The position numbers and the translations under genes were made by a program. Below the pieces are notes generated by a model that ran no database searches, had not been told where the DNA came from, and saw only the letters and a program-made list of their open reading frames with translations. Below, piece after piece: positions 1 through 8,273 of a DNA stretch of 13,198 nt. Position 1 is the stretch's first letter; each line of letters begins with the position of its first letter. Source of the stretch: Thioalkalivibrio sp. (GTDB lineage Bacteria > Pseudomonadota > Gammaproteobacteria > Ectothiorhodospirales > Ectothiorhodospiraceae); NCBI GenBank assembly GCA_007120575.1, contig SKNJ01000327.1, positions 1 through 13,198 on the forward strand. The letters run 5' to 3'.

Positions 1-1
1 A

Positions 2-829
2 ACCGACCTGTTCAGCACCATCTATCGCAAGATCCACACCGGCGAACCCGCCCTGCCACAGCTCCCGGAGGTTGCCCTGCGACTGCAGGAAGCGGTCAAG
101 GACCCGGACGTCGACCTGCCTGCTGTGACCCGCATCGTCGAACAGGACCCGAGCGTCGCGGCCCGCCTGCTGGCGGTCGCCAACAGCCCCGCGATGGGCA
201 GCCAGCGCGTGGTCAAGCGCCTGGGTGACGCGATCGCGCGGCTGGGCATGGAGCAGACCCGACAGCTGGTGCTGGCACTCGCGATGCACCAGGTATTCGT
301 GGACCGCAAACACCCGGCCCACGCGATCCTGGAGGACATCTGGAAACGTTCGGTCCGGATCGCCGCAATCAGTAGCGTGCTGGCCGAACAGAGCGAAGCG
401 GCGGATCCTCACAGCGCGCTGCTGGCGGGGCTGCTGCACCGCGTCGGCGCGCTTCCGGTACTCGGCGAACTGGTGGCCGAGGGAACCGAACTCGAACCCG
501 GGCGCATCGAGGGGATGCTGTTCCGGCTGGAAGGCCTCGTGGGTGAACTGGTTGCCGGGCAATGGGGCCTGGCTTCCGATATCATCGAGGCCATTCGCGA
601 CTCCGGCGGACCGGAAACCGAGCGTGCGGGCACCCTGACCGACATCGTCCGCATCGCCCGTAGCGCCTGTGTCCGCGACAGCGGACACGACGAGCGTGTC
701 GGAGTCGCGCCACTGCACCAGTTGCAAGCGGTCAAACGTCTGGGCTTCGCACTGGACGAGAACGGCTGGCTCCCGGCGATCGATACCGCCCGGAAGCAGA
801 TTGACGCCCTGATCCGGGACGTCGCCTGA
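2..829 (+). CDS. HDOD domain protein, 5' end outside the window
   Basis: This frame is open from the window edge, so the true start is not visible; 275 codons are seen, ending in TGA. A GTG at 125 lies inside the conserved domain and is not the start. The first visible residues ([12 protein letters not shown], then [16 protein letters not shown] and [15 protein letters not shown]) are the classic opening of an HDOD domain, the helical HD-related output domain of bacterial signalling proteins. The later segment [15 protein letters not shown] sits where catalytic HD proteins read HD; here it is His-Arg, so metal-dependent phosphohydrolase activity is not expected, as is usual in HDOD. The family is known to act in signalling and gene control, usually by protein contacts; the specific role here is unknown. 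A further N-terminal domain could lie upstream. It is followed 64 bases later by lipA on the same strand, with no clear functional link. Confidence 0.88.
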   Translation, partial: TDLFSTIYRKIHTGEPALPQLPEVALRLQEAVKDPDVDLPAVTRIVEQDPSVAARLLAVANSPAMGSQRVVKRLGDAIARLGMEQTRQLVLALAMHQVFVDRKHPAHAILEDIWKRSVRIAAISSVLAEQSEAADPHSALLAGLLHRVGALPVLGELVAEGTELEPGRIEGMLFRLEGLVGELVAGQWGLASDIIEAIRDSGGPETERAGTLTDIVRIARSACVRDSGHDERVGVAPLHQLQAVKRLGFALDENGWLPAIDTARKQIDALIRDVA

Positions 830-882
830 ACCAGCGCCGCGCGCGCCGGCTCGGCGCCCCGGGCCCCCAACCGAACACAGGC

Positions 883-886
883 AGGA
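883..886 (+). promoter_or_regulatory. Ribosome binding site of lipA
   Basis: AGGA lies seven bases before the ATG at 894 and supports that start. The 64-base gap after the HDOD gene holds no promoter I can recognise, only a small G+C-rich hairpin at 843-857 without a T-run. Confidence 0.55.
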
Positions 887-893
887 AACACTC

Positions 894-1850
894 ATGGAGA
901 GCCGCACCCGCCCCCAACCCGGCGAGAAACAGCGCGCCGCCGACAAGGTCGCGCGCATCCCGGTGAAGATCAACCCCACCGAGCGCCCCCAGCGCAAGCC
1001 CCGCTGGATCCGCGCCCAGGACCAGGGCCGTCCCGAGGTCCAGCGCATCAAGCGCATCCTCCGCGAGCAACGGCTGTATACCGTCTGCGAGGAGGCCAGC
1101 TGCCCCAACCTCGGCGAGTGCTTCAGCCACGGCACGGCCACCTTCATGATCATGGGCGATATCTGCACCCGCCGCTGTCCGTTCTGCGACGTCGCGCACG
1201 GGCGCCCGGAACCGCTGGATGCCGACGAGCCGCGCCACCTGGCCGAGACCATCCAGGCCCTGGGGCTCAAGTACGTGGTCATCACCTCGGTAGACCGGGA
1301 CGACCTGCGTGACGGTGGTGCCGGCCACTTCGTCGACTGTATCCGCGAGGTCCGCGAGCTCAACCCGGACACCGGCATCGAAATCCTGGTACCGGACTTT
1401 CGCGGACGCATGGACCGGGCGCTGGAGATCATGCACCAGGCCCCGCCCGATGTGTTCAATCACAATCTCGAGACGGTGCCGCGGCTGTATCGCGAGGCCC
1501 GGCCGGGCGCCGACTACCAGTGGTCGCTGGAGCTGTTGCGGCAGTTTCGCGCGCAGCACCCGGAAGTCCCGACCAAGTCCGGCTTGATGCTGGGCCTGGG
1601 CGAGACCCGCGAAGAACTGCTGGAAGTCCTGCAGGATCTGCGCGATCACGGCTGCGACATGCTGACCCTGGGCCAGTACCTGCAGCCGTCACGGCATCAT
1701 CTGCCGGTGACCCGGTTCCTTGCGCCGGAGGAATTCGACGAACTGGGCGAGCGGGCCCGGGAGATGGGGTTCCGGCAAGTGGCCAGCGGACCGATGGTGC
1801 GCTCGTCCTATCACGCCGACCTCCAGGCCCGCGGCCTCGAGAGTGCCTGA
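894..1850 (+). CDS. lipA: Lipoyl synthase (radical SAM)
   Basis: LipA inserts two sulfur atoms into octanoyl groups carried on lipoyl domains or GcvH, completing lipoate made by the LipB-LipA route in the cytoplasm. The 318-residue length is normal. Both iron-sulfur sites are visible: the auxiliary-cluster cysteines C65, C70 and C76 ([12 protein letters not shown]) and the radical SAM triad C91, C95 and C98 (CTRRCPFC). The C-terminal RSSY motif at 303-306, which in known LipA supplies a serine ligand to the auxiliary cluster, is present. The N-terminus (about 1-50) is basic and polar, as in other proteobacterial LipA. The start is ATG with AGGA seven bases upstream. It converges on lipB, whose stop is 98 bases away; in E. 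coli the two lie in the same direction, so lipA here has its own transcription unit or follows the HDOD gene. Confidence 0.97.
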   Translation: MESRTRPQPGEKQRAADKVARIPVKINPTERPQRKPRWIRAQDQGRPEVQRIKRILREQRLYTVCEEASCPNLGECFSHGTATFMIMGDICTRRCPFCDVAHGRPEPLDADEPRHLAETIQALGLKYVVITSVDRDDLRDGGAGHFVDCIREVRELNPDTGIEILVPDFRGRMDRALEIMHQAPPDVFNHNLETVPRLYREARPGADYQWSLELLRQFRAQHPEVPTKSGLMLGLGETREELLEVLQDLRDHGCDMLTLGQYLQPSRHHLPVTRFLAPEEFDELGERAREMGFRQVASGPMVRSSYHADLQARGLESA

Positions 1851-1948
1851 GTGCTTGCCGGGCGGGTGCCCCCGCTTCCGCATGCACGGCACCGCCGACC
1901 AGGCCGCGCACCGGGCGAGCCGAAACCACCGCAAGCACGAGCGTCCAG

Positions 1949-2653
1949 TCAAGAACCAGCCACCGCCGGGTCGCGCCCCAGCGCGAGTACGCGAACCAGC
2001 TCGTCTGGCAACGCCGGCACGTGCCGCAGCGAAGCCCCGGAAAACAACTGCCCCGCCAGCCGCCCAAGCAGCACCTCGCGCACCCGCTCCATCGCGACCG
2101 GCCCACCCGCCAGCGCTTGCATGGAGGTAGTCGGCAACCCGGCATAGCCACAAGGATTGATGCGCGAGAATGGCGCCAGCCTCGGCGCAACATTCAGCGC
2201 CAGACCATGGATCGTGCCCCCCCGACGCACACGCAGCCCCAGCGCCGCGATCTTCGCCTCTCCCGCATAGACCCCCGGGGCCCCCTCGCGCCGCTGCGCG
2301 GAGATATCCCAGACCCGCAGGGTCTCGATCAGCGCCTGCTCCAGCAGCCAGACCAGGCGCCGGACGCCAACCCCCAAGCGCGGCAGGTCCAGCAGGGTAT
2401 AGACGACCAGCTGACCCGGCCCGTGATAGGTAATCTGCCCCCCGCGGTCGATCGCAACCACCGGGATCGCGCCTGCATCCAGCAGATGTTCGGCGTGCCC
2501 ATTGCGCCCCTGGGTAAAGACCGGCGCGTGCTCCACGCACCACAGGGCGTCGGCGGCGCCCGCCGCGCGCTCCCGTGCGCGCAACTGCATCGCCTGCCAG
2601 ACCGGGACAAACGTCTGCTGCCCCAGGTGGTGGACGTGTACCACCGCACTCAC
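1949..2653 (-). CDS. lipB: Octanoyl-ACP:protein octanoyltransferase
   Basis: LipB moves the octanoyl group from acyl carrier protein to the lipoyl-domain lysine, the first step of lipoate synthesis, in the cytoplasm. The 234-residue product has the family hallmarks: the [12 protein letters not shown] signature at 70-81, the catalytic Lys134 ([11 protein letters not shown]), and the catalytic Cys168 in INPCGYAG. I place the start at the GTG at 2653, which overlaps the TGA of the upstream DUF493 gene as GTGA. It gives [11 protein letters not shown], matching where known LipB proteins begin. The frame stays open further upstream, but that part lies over the DUF493 and dat genes and is not family sequence. 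It is the last gene of the minus-strand series and converges on lipA. The 98-base gap between them has no hairpin followed by a T-run on either strand. Confidence 0.95.
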   Translation of the reverse strand: MSAVVHVHHLGQQTFVPVWQAMQLRARERAAGAADALWCVEHAPVFTQGRNGHAEHLLDAGAIPVVAIDRGGQITYHGPGQLVVYTLLDLPRLGVGVRRLVWLLEQALIETLRVWDISAQRREGAPGVYAGEAKIAALGLRVRRGGTIHGLALNVAPRLAPFSRINPCGYAGLPTTSMQALAGGPVAMERVREVLLGRLAGQLFSGASLRHVPALPDELVRVLALGRDPAVAGS

Positions 2654-2916
2654 AGGATCATGCGCACCCGGTCGCAGCGGCCCAGTGACCGGTACAGCGC
2701 GTCCAGCTGACTCTGGCTGGTGGCCGTAAAGGTCAGGGTAATGCCGACGAAGCGCCCGCCCCGCGACGCGCGCTGCTCGATCACCACGTCGTCCGGGTCC
2801 GGGATGTGCTCGTCGATACAACCCTGAACCGCCTCCATCAGTTCCGGGTGGGCATCCCCCATCACCTTGATCGGAAAACGCACCGGGAACTCGATCAGGG
2901 TCTCGCGCTCGCTCAT
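2650..2916 (-). CDS. ybeD: DUF493 / YbeD family small protein
   Basis: This 88-residue protein matches the YbeD (DUF493) family in length and pattern: an opening with [13 protein letters not shown], a middle segment with [14 protein letters not shown], and an ending [18 protein letters not shown]. The fold is known to be ferredoxin-like (ACT-like) and a regulatory role has been suggested, but the function is not settled. The gene sits between a cell-wall gene and lipB, as in E. coli (dacA-ybeD-lipB). Its ATG overlaps the TGA of dat (ATGA), and its own TGA overlaps the GTG of lipB, so the three genes are probably translationally coupled. Confidence 0.93.
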   Translation of the reverse strand: MSERETLIEFPVRFPIKVMGDAHPELMEAVQGCIDEHIPDPDDVVIEQRASRGGRFVGITLTFTATSQSQLDALYRSLGRCDRVRMIL

Positions 2917-3791
2917 GCCGTGCCCTCCTCGCGCCGCTGTACTTCCTCCAGCTTCGCAATCTGATAGGCGGCATGTACGGCGCGCCAGCCAGGACCGGGC
3001 ACCCCCGCACCCACCGGCTCGCCATCCAGGCGGCTCACCGGCAGGATCTCGCGGGTGGAACTGGTGAGCCAGATCTCGTCGGCACCGCGCAATTCCGCCT
3101 CGTCCAGCTCGCGCTCCACCACCTGCAGACCACATTCGCGCGCCAGGTCGAGCACTAGCGCACGGGTCACACCGGGTAGCAGGGCATCCTGCAACGGCGG
3201 CGTGACCAGCGTATCGCCGAACTGCGCGAAGACATTGCTGGCCGCCCCCTCGATGACCCGTCCCTCGCGCAGCAGGATCGCCTCCATGGCGTCGGCCTCG
3301 CTGGCCAACTGGCGTGCCAGCACGTTGGGCAGCAGGGTCGTCGCCTTGATGTCGCAACGCCCCCAGCGGTGATCCGGCGTGGTGATCGCGGCTATCCCGC
3401 CACTGCGCACCGCATCCGACAGTGGCCGGATCGGACTGGCCATCGCGAACACGGTGGGCGCACCCTCTGCCGGAAAGGCATGGTCGCGCGGTGCCACACC
3501 ACGGGTGACCTGCAGGTAGATGCCCAGATCGTGACCCGGCCCGGCCGCATTGCGCCGCAACAGCTCTACCAGACGCTCGGCCCACTCGCCGCGGGACAGG
3601 GGACTGGGCAGGCGAATCGCCGCCAGCGACCGCTCCAGGCGCTCCAGATGGGGCCCCAGCAAGAAAAACTCACCGGCATAGCTGGGGATCACTTCGTATA
3701 CGGCATCGCCGAACAGGAAACCCCGGTCCAGCGGCGAGATGCGGACCTCCTCCAGCGGCAAATAATCCCCGTTAAAATACGCAACGCTCAT
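2913..3791 (-). CDS. dat: D-amino acid (D-alanine) aminotransferase, PLP fold type IV
   Basis: The 292-residue protein is a class IV PLP aminotransferase, expected to carry out D-alanine + 2-oxoglutarate = pyruvate + D-glutamate. The PLP lysine is K149 ([14 protein letters not shown]) and the cofactor-contacting glutamate is E181 ([10 protein letters not shown]). The carboxylate-trap residues that mark D-amino acid transaminases against branched-chain aminotransferase and aminodeoxychorismate lyase are present: Tyr32 (GDAVYEV), and Arg102 and His104 in [11 protein letters not shown]. It starts six bases after the dacC stop and its TGA overlaps the ATG of the DUF493 gene. No good ribosome binding site is seen, so coupling to dacC is likely. 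I infer that it balances D-Ala and D-Glu for peptidoglycan. A broader D-amino acid specificity is possible. Confidence 0.9.
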   Translation of the reverse strand: MSVAYFNGDYLPLEEVRISPLDRGFLFGDAVYEVIPSYAGEFFLLGPHLERLERSLAAIRLPSPLSRGEWAERLVELLRRNAAGPGHDLGIYLQVTRGVAPRDHAFPAEGAPTVFAMASPIRPLSDAVRSGGIAAITTPDHRWGRCDIKATTLLPNVLARQLASEADAMEAILLREGRVIEGAASNVFAQFGDTLVTPPLQDALLPGVTRALVLDLARECGLQVVERELDEAELRGADEIWLTSSTREILPVSRLDGEPVGAGVPGPGWRAVHAAYQIAKLEEVQRREEGTA

Positions 3792-3797
3792 GACGCG

Positions 3798-5039
3798 TCA
3801 GAGTGGCCACACCGACTGGATCGCGAGGACCGCCGAATCCCAAAGGCGACGCACGATCCCGCCCTGTTCCACGACGTCCAGCGCGACCAGCGGCTGACGA
3901 TGGACCACCTCACCATTCAAGCGGGCGACCACCTCGCCAACCCGGTCGCCGGCCGCCAGCGGGGCCTCCAGCGGCTGGTGCACCTCCATCGAGGCCTCCA
4001 GTCCATCCCCGCGCCCCGGACGCACCACCACCCAGAACGGCCGGTCCAGACCCACCGCCACCTCGGTCTGCGCGCCCTTGTACACCCGCGGTCGGCCCAG
4101 TTCACTACCGGCCTCGAACAACTGGCGCATCTCGGTCAGGCGCATGCCCCAGTTCACCAGGGCCTGCGACTCATTGGCGCGCCGGGTCCCGCCCTGCTGA
4201 TGGTTCGGGGCATCGATCCCCATGACCACGGCAACCAGGCGCCGCCCGTCGCGCTCGGCCGAGGACACCAGGTTGTAGCCCGCCGCGGAGGTCCAGCCGG
4301 TCTTCAGTCCATCGAAACCGGCGTCACGCCACAACAGCATGTTGCGGTTGCTCTGGGAGATGTCGTTGTATTCGAAAGACCGCTCGCTGTAGTAACCGTA
4401 CAGTTCCGGGAATTCGTGGATCAGCGCCCGCGCCAGCCGCGCCATGTCGGAAGCGGTGGTGTACTGCGGCTCCTCGGCCGGCAGGCCGTGCGGGTTGGCG
4501 AAATAAGAGTTGTACATCCCCAGATCACGGGCCTGCGCATTCATCATGTCGACGAATGCGCCCTCCGAACCGGCAACCTGTTCCGCCAGTGCAGTGGAGG
4601 CGTCGTTGCCTGACTGGATGATCATCCCCCGCAGCAGATCCTCGACCCCCACCTGCTCGCCGACCTCGATGAACATGCGCGAGGCCCCGGTCATCCCGGT
4701 ACGCCAGGCGTGTTCGCTGACCGTCACGTTCTCGTCCAGGCCCAGACGCCCGTCGCGGATCTCGCCGAATACCACATAGGCGGTCATCAGCTTGGTCAGG
4801 CTGGCTGGCTCGCGCTGCACATCGGCCTCGCGCTGCGCCAGAAACAGCCCGGATTCGAAGTCCAGCAGGACGTAGCTGGCGGCCGTAATGTCCGAAGGCG
4901 GACTCGGCAGGCCACTAGGGGCCGTGGGCGCGCTGCCAGGGACCGGCAGGGGCTCGGCCTGCACCCAGGCCGGGGCCAGCCAGGCCAGCAGAAACACCAG
5001 CGACGCGCGACCGAAAGCAGAACGAACCAGCGACATCAT
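3798..5039 (-). CDS. dacC: D-alanyl-D-alanine carboxypeptidase (PBP5/PBP6 type)
   Basis: This penicillin-binding protein removes the terminal D-Ala from peptidoglycan pentapeptides in the periplasm. The 413-residue product begins with a signal peptide (hydrophobic 13-26, likely cleavage after VQA at 28). The three active-site motifs are SLTK at 80-83, SGN at 143-145 and KTG at 246-248. From about 305 there is a PBP5-type C-terminal beta domain. The last residues (VRRLWDSAVLAIQSVWPL) form the amphipathic helix that tethers this family to the inner membrane. I chose the ATG at 5039, the first of two adjacent ATGs and directly before the signal peptide; GAGG lies 12 bases upstream. An ATG at 5135 would add 32 residues translated from the hairpin region and is unlikely. 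The gene could equally be called dacA; the sequence cannot tell paralogs apart. Confidence 0.94.
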   Translation of the reverse strand: MMSLVRSAFGRASLVFLLAWLAPAWVQAEPLPVPGSAPTAPSGLPSPPSDITAASYVLLDFESGLFLAQREADVQREPASLTKLMTAYVVFGEIRDGRLGLDENVTVSEHAWRTGMTGASRMFIEVGEQVGVEDLLRGMIIQSGNDASTALAEQVAGSEGAFVDMMNAQARDLGMYNSYFANPHGLPAEEPQYTTASDMARLARALIHEFPELYGYYSERSFEYNDISQSNRNMLLWRDAGFDGLKTGWTSAAGYNLVSSAERDGRRLVAVVMGIDAPNHQQGGTRRANESQALVNWGMRLTEMRQLFEAGSELGRPRVYKGAQTEVAVGLDRPFWVVVRPGRGDGLEASMEVHQPLEAPLAAGDRVGEVVARLNGEVVHRQPLVALDVVEQGGIVRRLWDSAVLAIQSVWPL

Positions 5040-5078
5040 TGCAGTGTACAACCTCGTATGGGGACGACTTACGATAGC

Positions 5079-5110
5079 AGACCCGGGGCCTCGCCCGAGG
5101 CCCCGGGTCT
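5079..5110. repeat. Strong perfect inverted repeat (hairpin) between rlpA and dacC
   Basis: The arms AGACCCGGGGCCTC and GAGGCCCCGGGTCT pair over 14 bases with a GCCC loop. No T-run follows on either strand; on the minus strand the T-rich stretch lies before the hairpin. It lies 39 bases upstream of the dacC start, in the leader of any transcript reading from rlpA into dacC. It may be a transcription pause or terminator, or an mRNA-stability or processing element. Confidence 0.7.
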
Positions 5111-5112
5111 GG

Positions 5113-5165
5113 AAAAACGGCAAAATGCGACCCACAGCCGCGCCCGCGGCCCGGGGGCGCCCGGC
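5113..5165 (-). terminator. Possible weak terminator after rlpA
   Basis: Directly after the rlpA TAA, the minus strand can fold GCC-GCGCCC with GGGCGC-GGC (two-base bulge, nine-base loop; 5165 to 5137). Ten bases further on come TTTT and TTTTT runs (5126 to 5113). The distance to the T-runs is longer than in a textbook terminator, so it may only attenuate read-through into dacC. Confidence 0.4.
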
Positions 5166-6125
5166 TTACTCGCGGACGATGCGGAAGTCCGCGTGCGCCG
5201 CCCCCTGCAGGCGTTCGATCACCTCCCGCACGGCCGCATCGTCAGCCAGCGGCCCGATACGGACCCGGTAAAGATCCCTGTCCGCATCCCGGTGCAGGGT
5301 GGAGACGCGCACCGCCTCCAGCCCCAGCGCGGCGAGTTCGGCACCCAGCCGTTCCGCCGTCTGGCGCTCGCCGAACGCACCCACCTGCACAAACTGTCCC
5401 CCGACATCGCCGTTGGCGAGCTCGGTACTGGTACCGGTCTCCATGCTCGTGGCAGGCTCGGCGTCGGTGGGGGACGGAACGGCATTGCTGTCACGCTGCG
5501 CGACCGGGATCGGCTCGGGGACCGTAGCCTGGCGCGGCGGGTCTTCCGCGGGATCATCCGGCCCGACCACCCGGATGCGTACCGGGGCCACCCCGCGATC
5601 GGTCATCTCCAGCCGGTGCGCCGCCGCATACGACAGATCAATGATGCGCCCGTCCACAAACGGCCCGCGATCGTTCACCCGGACCACGACCCGTTTGCCG
5701 TTGTGGAGGTTCTCCACCTCGACATACGAGGGCAACGGCAGGCGCTTGTGCGCGGCCGTCATCGCATACATGTCGTAGGGCTCGCCACTCGAGGTGCGTC
5801 GGCCATGGAAGCGGGTCCCATACCACGAGGCCAGACCGTGCTGCTCGAAACCATCGGCCACCTGCAGGGGCCGGTAGCGTCGACCGAACACCTCGTATTC
5901 GGGCGGATTGCCATACCGGCTCAGGGGCTCGGCACGCGGCTCGGCATCCGGGATCAGCGCCAGGTCGGCCGGGATCTCGGCGGGGTCCGGGTAACTGTCG
6001 TAGGCCGCCTCGCCGAGCTCGCGCTCCGGCGTCGACGAACAACCCGCCAGCAGCCATGCCAGCAACAGGGCGGCCGGGATACCCGCACCTACGCATCCCC
6101 TTCCCGGGAAACGTCGCAGCGCCAC
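5166..6125 (-). CDS. rlpA: RlpA-like septal ring lytic transglycosylase, lipoprotein
   Basis: The 319-residue product has a lipoprotein signal ending in the lipobox LLAGC (Cys29), then a polar linker. A double-psi beta-barrel domain follows at about 97-188 (GLASWYGTRFHGRRTSSGEP, then VRVNDRGPFVDGRIIDLS). A Pro/Glu/Thr-rich linker leads to a C-terminal SPOR domain at about 242-318 (GGQFVQVGAFGERQTAERL). His126 and Asp152 match in position and spacing the catalytic pair described in Pseudomonas RlpA, which cleaves glycan strands lacking stem peptides; SPOR binds such denuded glycan at the septum. I chose the GTG at 6125, one base after the mltB stop, because it gives a compact 28-residue signal. 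The ATG at 6170 would overlap mltB by 44 bases and give a signal with an odd long N-region. Confidence 0.92.
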   Translation of the reverse strand: MALRRFPGRGCVGAGIPAALLLAWLLAGCSSTPERELGEAAYDSYPDPAEIPADLALIPDAEPRAEPLSRYGNPPEYEVFGRRYRPLQVADGFEQHGLASWYGTRFHGRRTSSGEPYDMYAMTAAHKRLPLPSYVEVENLHNGKRVVVRVNDRGPFVDGRIIDLSYAAAHRLEMTDRGVAPVRIRVVGPDDPAEDPPRQATVPEPIPVAQRDSNAVPSPTDAEPATSMETGTSTELANGDVGGQFVQVGAFGERQTAERLGAELAALGLEAVRVSTLHRDADRDLYRVRIGPLADDAAVREVIERLQGAAHADFRIVRE

Positions 6126-6126
6126 G

Positions 6127-7158
6127 CTACTCGGCCAGCGCCTCGGCGAGCTGATGCACGGCCATCGCATACAGCGGACTCCGGTTGTAACGCGTAATCA
6201 CGTAGAAATTGGGATACCCCAGATAGTATTCGTAGCCGTCCTCGACCTCGAGCCGAATCAGCGAATAAAGCCCGTCGCGAGCCACGTCCCCGGCGGGATA
6301 CACACCATGCTCGGCCAGCTGATCCAGATCGAAGCGCGCCTGGTAATTGCGGCTCAGCAGGGCCTCGTGGGCATCGCCCTCGACCCGCGCGCGAGCCACC
6401 ACCGGCTCGCCGGTGTGCCAGTCGTGCTGACGGAAATAGTTGGCGACGCTGCCGATTGCATCCGGCCAGGAGTTCAACAGGTCGCGCTGACCGCTGCCAT
6501 CGAAATCGACCGCGTAATGGCGGTAACTGGAGGAGATGAACTGGCCGCGTCCCATCGCACCGGCATACGAACCGCGGGTCTCGTGGATATCCAGGCCCTC
6601 TTCCTCGACCAGGGCCAGGAATTCGCCCAGCTCACTGCGGAAGAAATCCGCACGCGGCGGGTAGTCGAACCCGAGCGTGACCAGGGCATCCAGCACCCGG
6701 AAGCCACCCGTGTTGCGCCCGTAATTGGTCTCCACACCGATGATCGCGGCGATCAGCGCGCGATTCACCCCGAACTCGGCCTCCGCCCGGGCCAGGGATG
6801 CCGCCTGTTCCTGCATGAAACGCTCGCCGCGCTCGATCCGCAGGTCATTCACAAAGATCGGCCGATAATCCTTCCAGGGGCGCGCCTCGGCCGGGCTGGA
6901 GATCAGATCCAGAATGCGCTGCTGCGGCTCGGCGTCCACGAACAGTGCCTCGATCTGCTCGCGATTCCGCCCGGCCGCCACCTGTTCGTCGATGAACGTA
7001 CGGACCTCCTCGCGTTCCAGATACGGCGGATCACCAGCCCGGAACTCCGAACTGCCAAGGGCGGCAAGGGGGCAGGCCACCAGGCCAAACAGCAGACCGG
7101 CCCGGACCAGCGACAGCCGACCGGCACGGGCCCACATGGAGCGGGAAAACAGGTTCAT
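6127..7158 (-). CDS. mltB: Membrane-bound lytic murein transglycosylase B
   Basis: This is a GH103-type lytic transglycosylase of 343 residues that cleaves the MurNAc-GlcNAc bond with 1,6-anhydro product formation in the periplasm. The catalytic glutamate is E143 in IIGVETNYGRNTG. Family landmarks follow: YAGAMGRGQFISSSY at 198-212, HYAVDFDGSG, DAIGSVANYF and the C-terminal YGLPNFY-like YLGYPNFYVITRYN. The N-terminus has a basic start and a hydrophobic stretch. LVAC at 26-29 could be a lipobox, as in E. coli MltB, but ALGS slightly further on could be an ordinary signal peptidase site. The ATG overlaps the rodA TGA as ATGA, and GGTGA five bases before it may serve as the ribosome binding site. 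The frame is open further upstream, but only across rodA. Confidence 0.94.
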   Translation of the reverse strand: MNLFSRSMWARAGRLSLVRAGLLFGLVACPLAALGSSEFRAGDPPYLEREEVRTFIDEQVAAGRNREQIEALFVDAEPQQRILDLISSPAEARPWKDYRPIFVNDLRIERGERFMQEQAASLARAEAEFGVNRALIAAIIGVETNYGRNTGGFRVLDALVTLGFDYPPRADFFRSELGEFLALVEEEGLDIHETRGSYAGAMGRGQFISSSYRHYAVDFDGSGQRDLLNSWPDAIGSVANYFRQHDWHTGEPVVARARVEGDAHEALLSRNYQARFDLDQLAEHGVYPAGDVARDGLYSLIRLEVEDGYEYYLGYPNFYVITRYNRSPLYAMAVHQLAEALAE

Positions 7159-8273
7159 CGATTCACCAGACGTTTCTCGGAGGCAATGCTCATGAGAATA
7201 CCGAAGGCGACCATGAGCGTCACCAGCGACGTGCCGCCGTAACTGACCAGGGGCAACGGCACCCCCACCACTGGCAGCAACCCGGTCACCATCCCGATAT
7301 TGACCACGGTGTATACCGCGAAGGTCAGGCTGATGCTGCCGCCCAGGAGCCGCGCAAACCGGTCCTGCGCCAGCGCCGCGACCCACAGGCCACGCGCCAC
7401 GATCACGAAATACAGCAGCAACAGCAGGGCCACGCCAATGAAGCCGAACTCCTCGGCATACACCGCGAAGATGAAGTCGGTGGAACGTTCCGGCAGGAAT
7501 TCGAGCTGCGACTGCGTACCATTGAGCCAGCCCTTGCCATACATCCCGCCGGAGCCGATCGCGATCTTCGACTGGATGATGTGGTACCCGGTACCCAGCG
7601 GATCGGACTCCGGGTTGAACAGCGTAATCACGCGCTGGCGCTGGTACTCGTGCATCTGGCTCCACAGCAGTGGGATGGCAGCCGCCGCCACCGCGCCCAG
7701 CCCGACGAACCAGCGCCAGCCCAGTCCGGCCAGAAAGATCACCAGAAAACCGGCGGTGCCCACCAGCATCGCAGTGCCGAGGTCCGGCTGGGACATAATC
7801 AGATAGACCGGCACCAGCACCAGTGTCACGGTCACCAGCAGGTCACGAAAGCGCGGTCGCCCGTGACGCAGGGACAGGTACCAGGCAACCATCATCGGTA
7901 CGGCAAGTTTCATAATCTCCGACGGCTGGAACCGCAGGATGCCGAGATCCAGCCAGCGCTGTGCCCCCTTGCCGACCTCGCCCGCCACCATCACCGCCAG
8001 CAACAGCGCCACCCCCGCGAGAAACAGCCAGGGTGCCGCGGCCCGCAGGGAACGCACCGGGATCTGGGCAACCACCAGCATCGCCGCCACACCCAGCGCG
8101 ATGCGCAGGGACTGGCGCTCCAGGGCCTGCATGCTCTGCCCGGAGGCACTGAACAGGACCACCAGCCCCAGCATCAGGAGGATCGCGAGCAGCAACAGCA
8201 GCACGCTGTCCAGGCGCAGGCTGCGCAACACCCATTGCCCGGTGGTCAGCTCGCGTCCGGTGACACTGATCAT
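7155..8273 (-). CDS. mrdB: Rod shape protein RodA, SEDS peptidoglycan glycosyltransferase
   Basis: RodA polymerises lipid II into glycan strands for side-wall growth, in complex with PBP2. The 372-residue protein has about ten hydrophobic membrane segments starting at residue 23. The SEDS motifs are clear: GAQRWLDLGILRFQPSE at 103-118, SQPDLGTA at 161-168, and the extracellular segment LPERSTDFIFAVYAEE, whose Asp266 corresponds to the essential Asp262 of E. coli RodA. The C-terminal VGVPLPLVSYGGTSL motif is also present. The ATG at 8273 overlaps the TGA of mrdA (ATGA), which fits the need for matched amounts of the two partners. Length and motifs favour RodA over FtsW, as does the PBP2 neighbour. 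Confidence 0.97.
   Translation of the reverse strand: MISVTGRELTTGQWVLRSLRLDSVLLLLLAILLMLGLVVLFSASGQSMQALERQSLRIALGVAAMLVVAQIPVRSLRAAAPWLFLAGVALLLAVMVAGEVGKGAQRWLDLGILRFQPSEIMKLAVPMMVAWYLSLRHGRPRFRDLLVTVTLVLVPVYLIMSQPDLGTAMLVGTAGFLVIFLAGLGWRWFVGLGAVAAAAIPLLWSQMHEYQRQRVITLFNPESDPLGTGYHIIQSKIAIGSGGMYGKGWLNGTQSQLEFLPERSTDFIFAVYAEEFGFIGVALLLLLYFVIVARGLWVAALAQDRFARLLGGSISLTFAVYTVVNIGMVTGLLPVVGVPLPLVSYGGTSLVTLMVAFGILMSIASEKRLVNR

Noticed and set aside
843..857. Small hairpin GCGCCG / CGGCGC between the HDOD gene and lipA
   Set aside because: Six pairs, a three-base loop and no T-run; common by chance in DNA this rich in G and C.
1851..1938. Eight-base inverted repeat GTGCTTGC / GCAAGCAC flanking most of the lipA-lipB gap
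   Set aside because: Arms 72 bases apart with no continuous stem and no T-run; chance is a reasonable explanation.
1520..2710. Open plus-strand frame of 396 codons across the end of lipA and all of lipB
   Set aside because: It is out of frame with lipA and antisense to lipB, with Pro/Arg/Gln-rich low-complexity translation.
2654..3025. Upstream extension of the lipB frame
   Set aside because: The added residues overlap the DUF493 and dat genes and do not resemble LipB; the GTG at 2653 gives a normal N-terminus.
3369..4613. Open plus-strand frame of 414 codons opposite dat and dacC
   Set aside because: No family resemblance; the opposite strand encodes two well-supported enzymes.
4710..6197. 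Open plus-strand frame of 495 codons opposite rlpA and the start of dacC
   Set aside because: It is antisense to family-defining sequence, has no motif, and runs through the hairpin region; a G+C-driven shadow.
7159..7665. Upstream extension of the mltB frame
   Set aside because: It lies entirely over rodA and would bury the signal peptide inside the protein.
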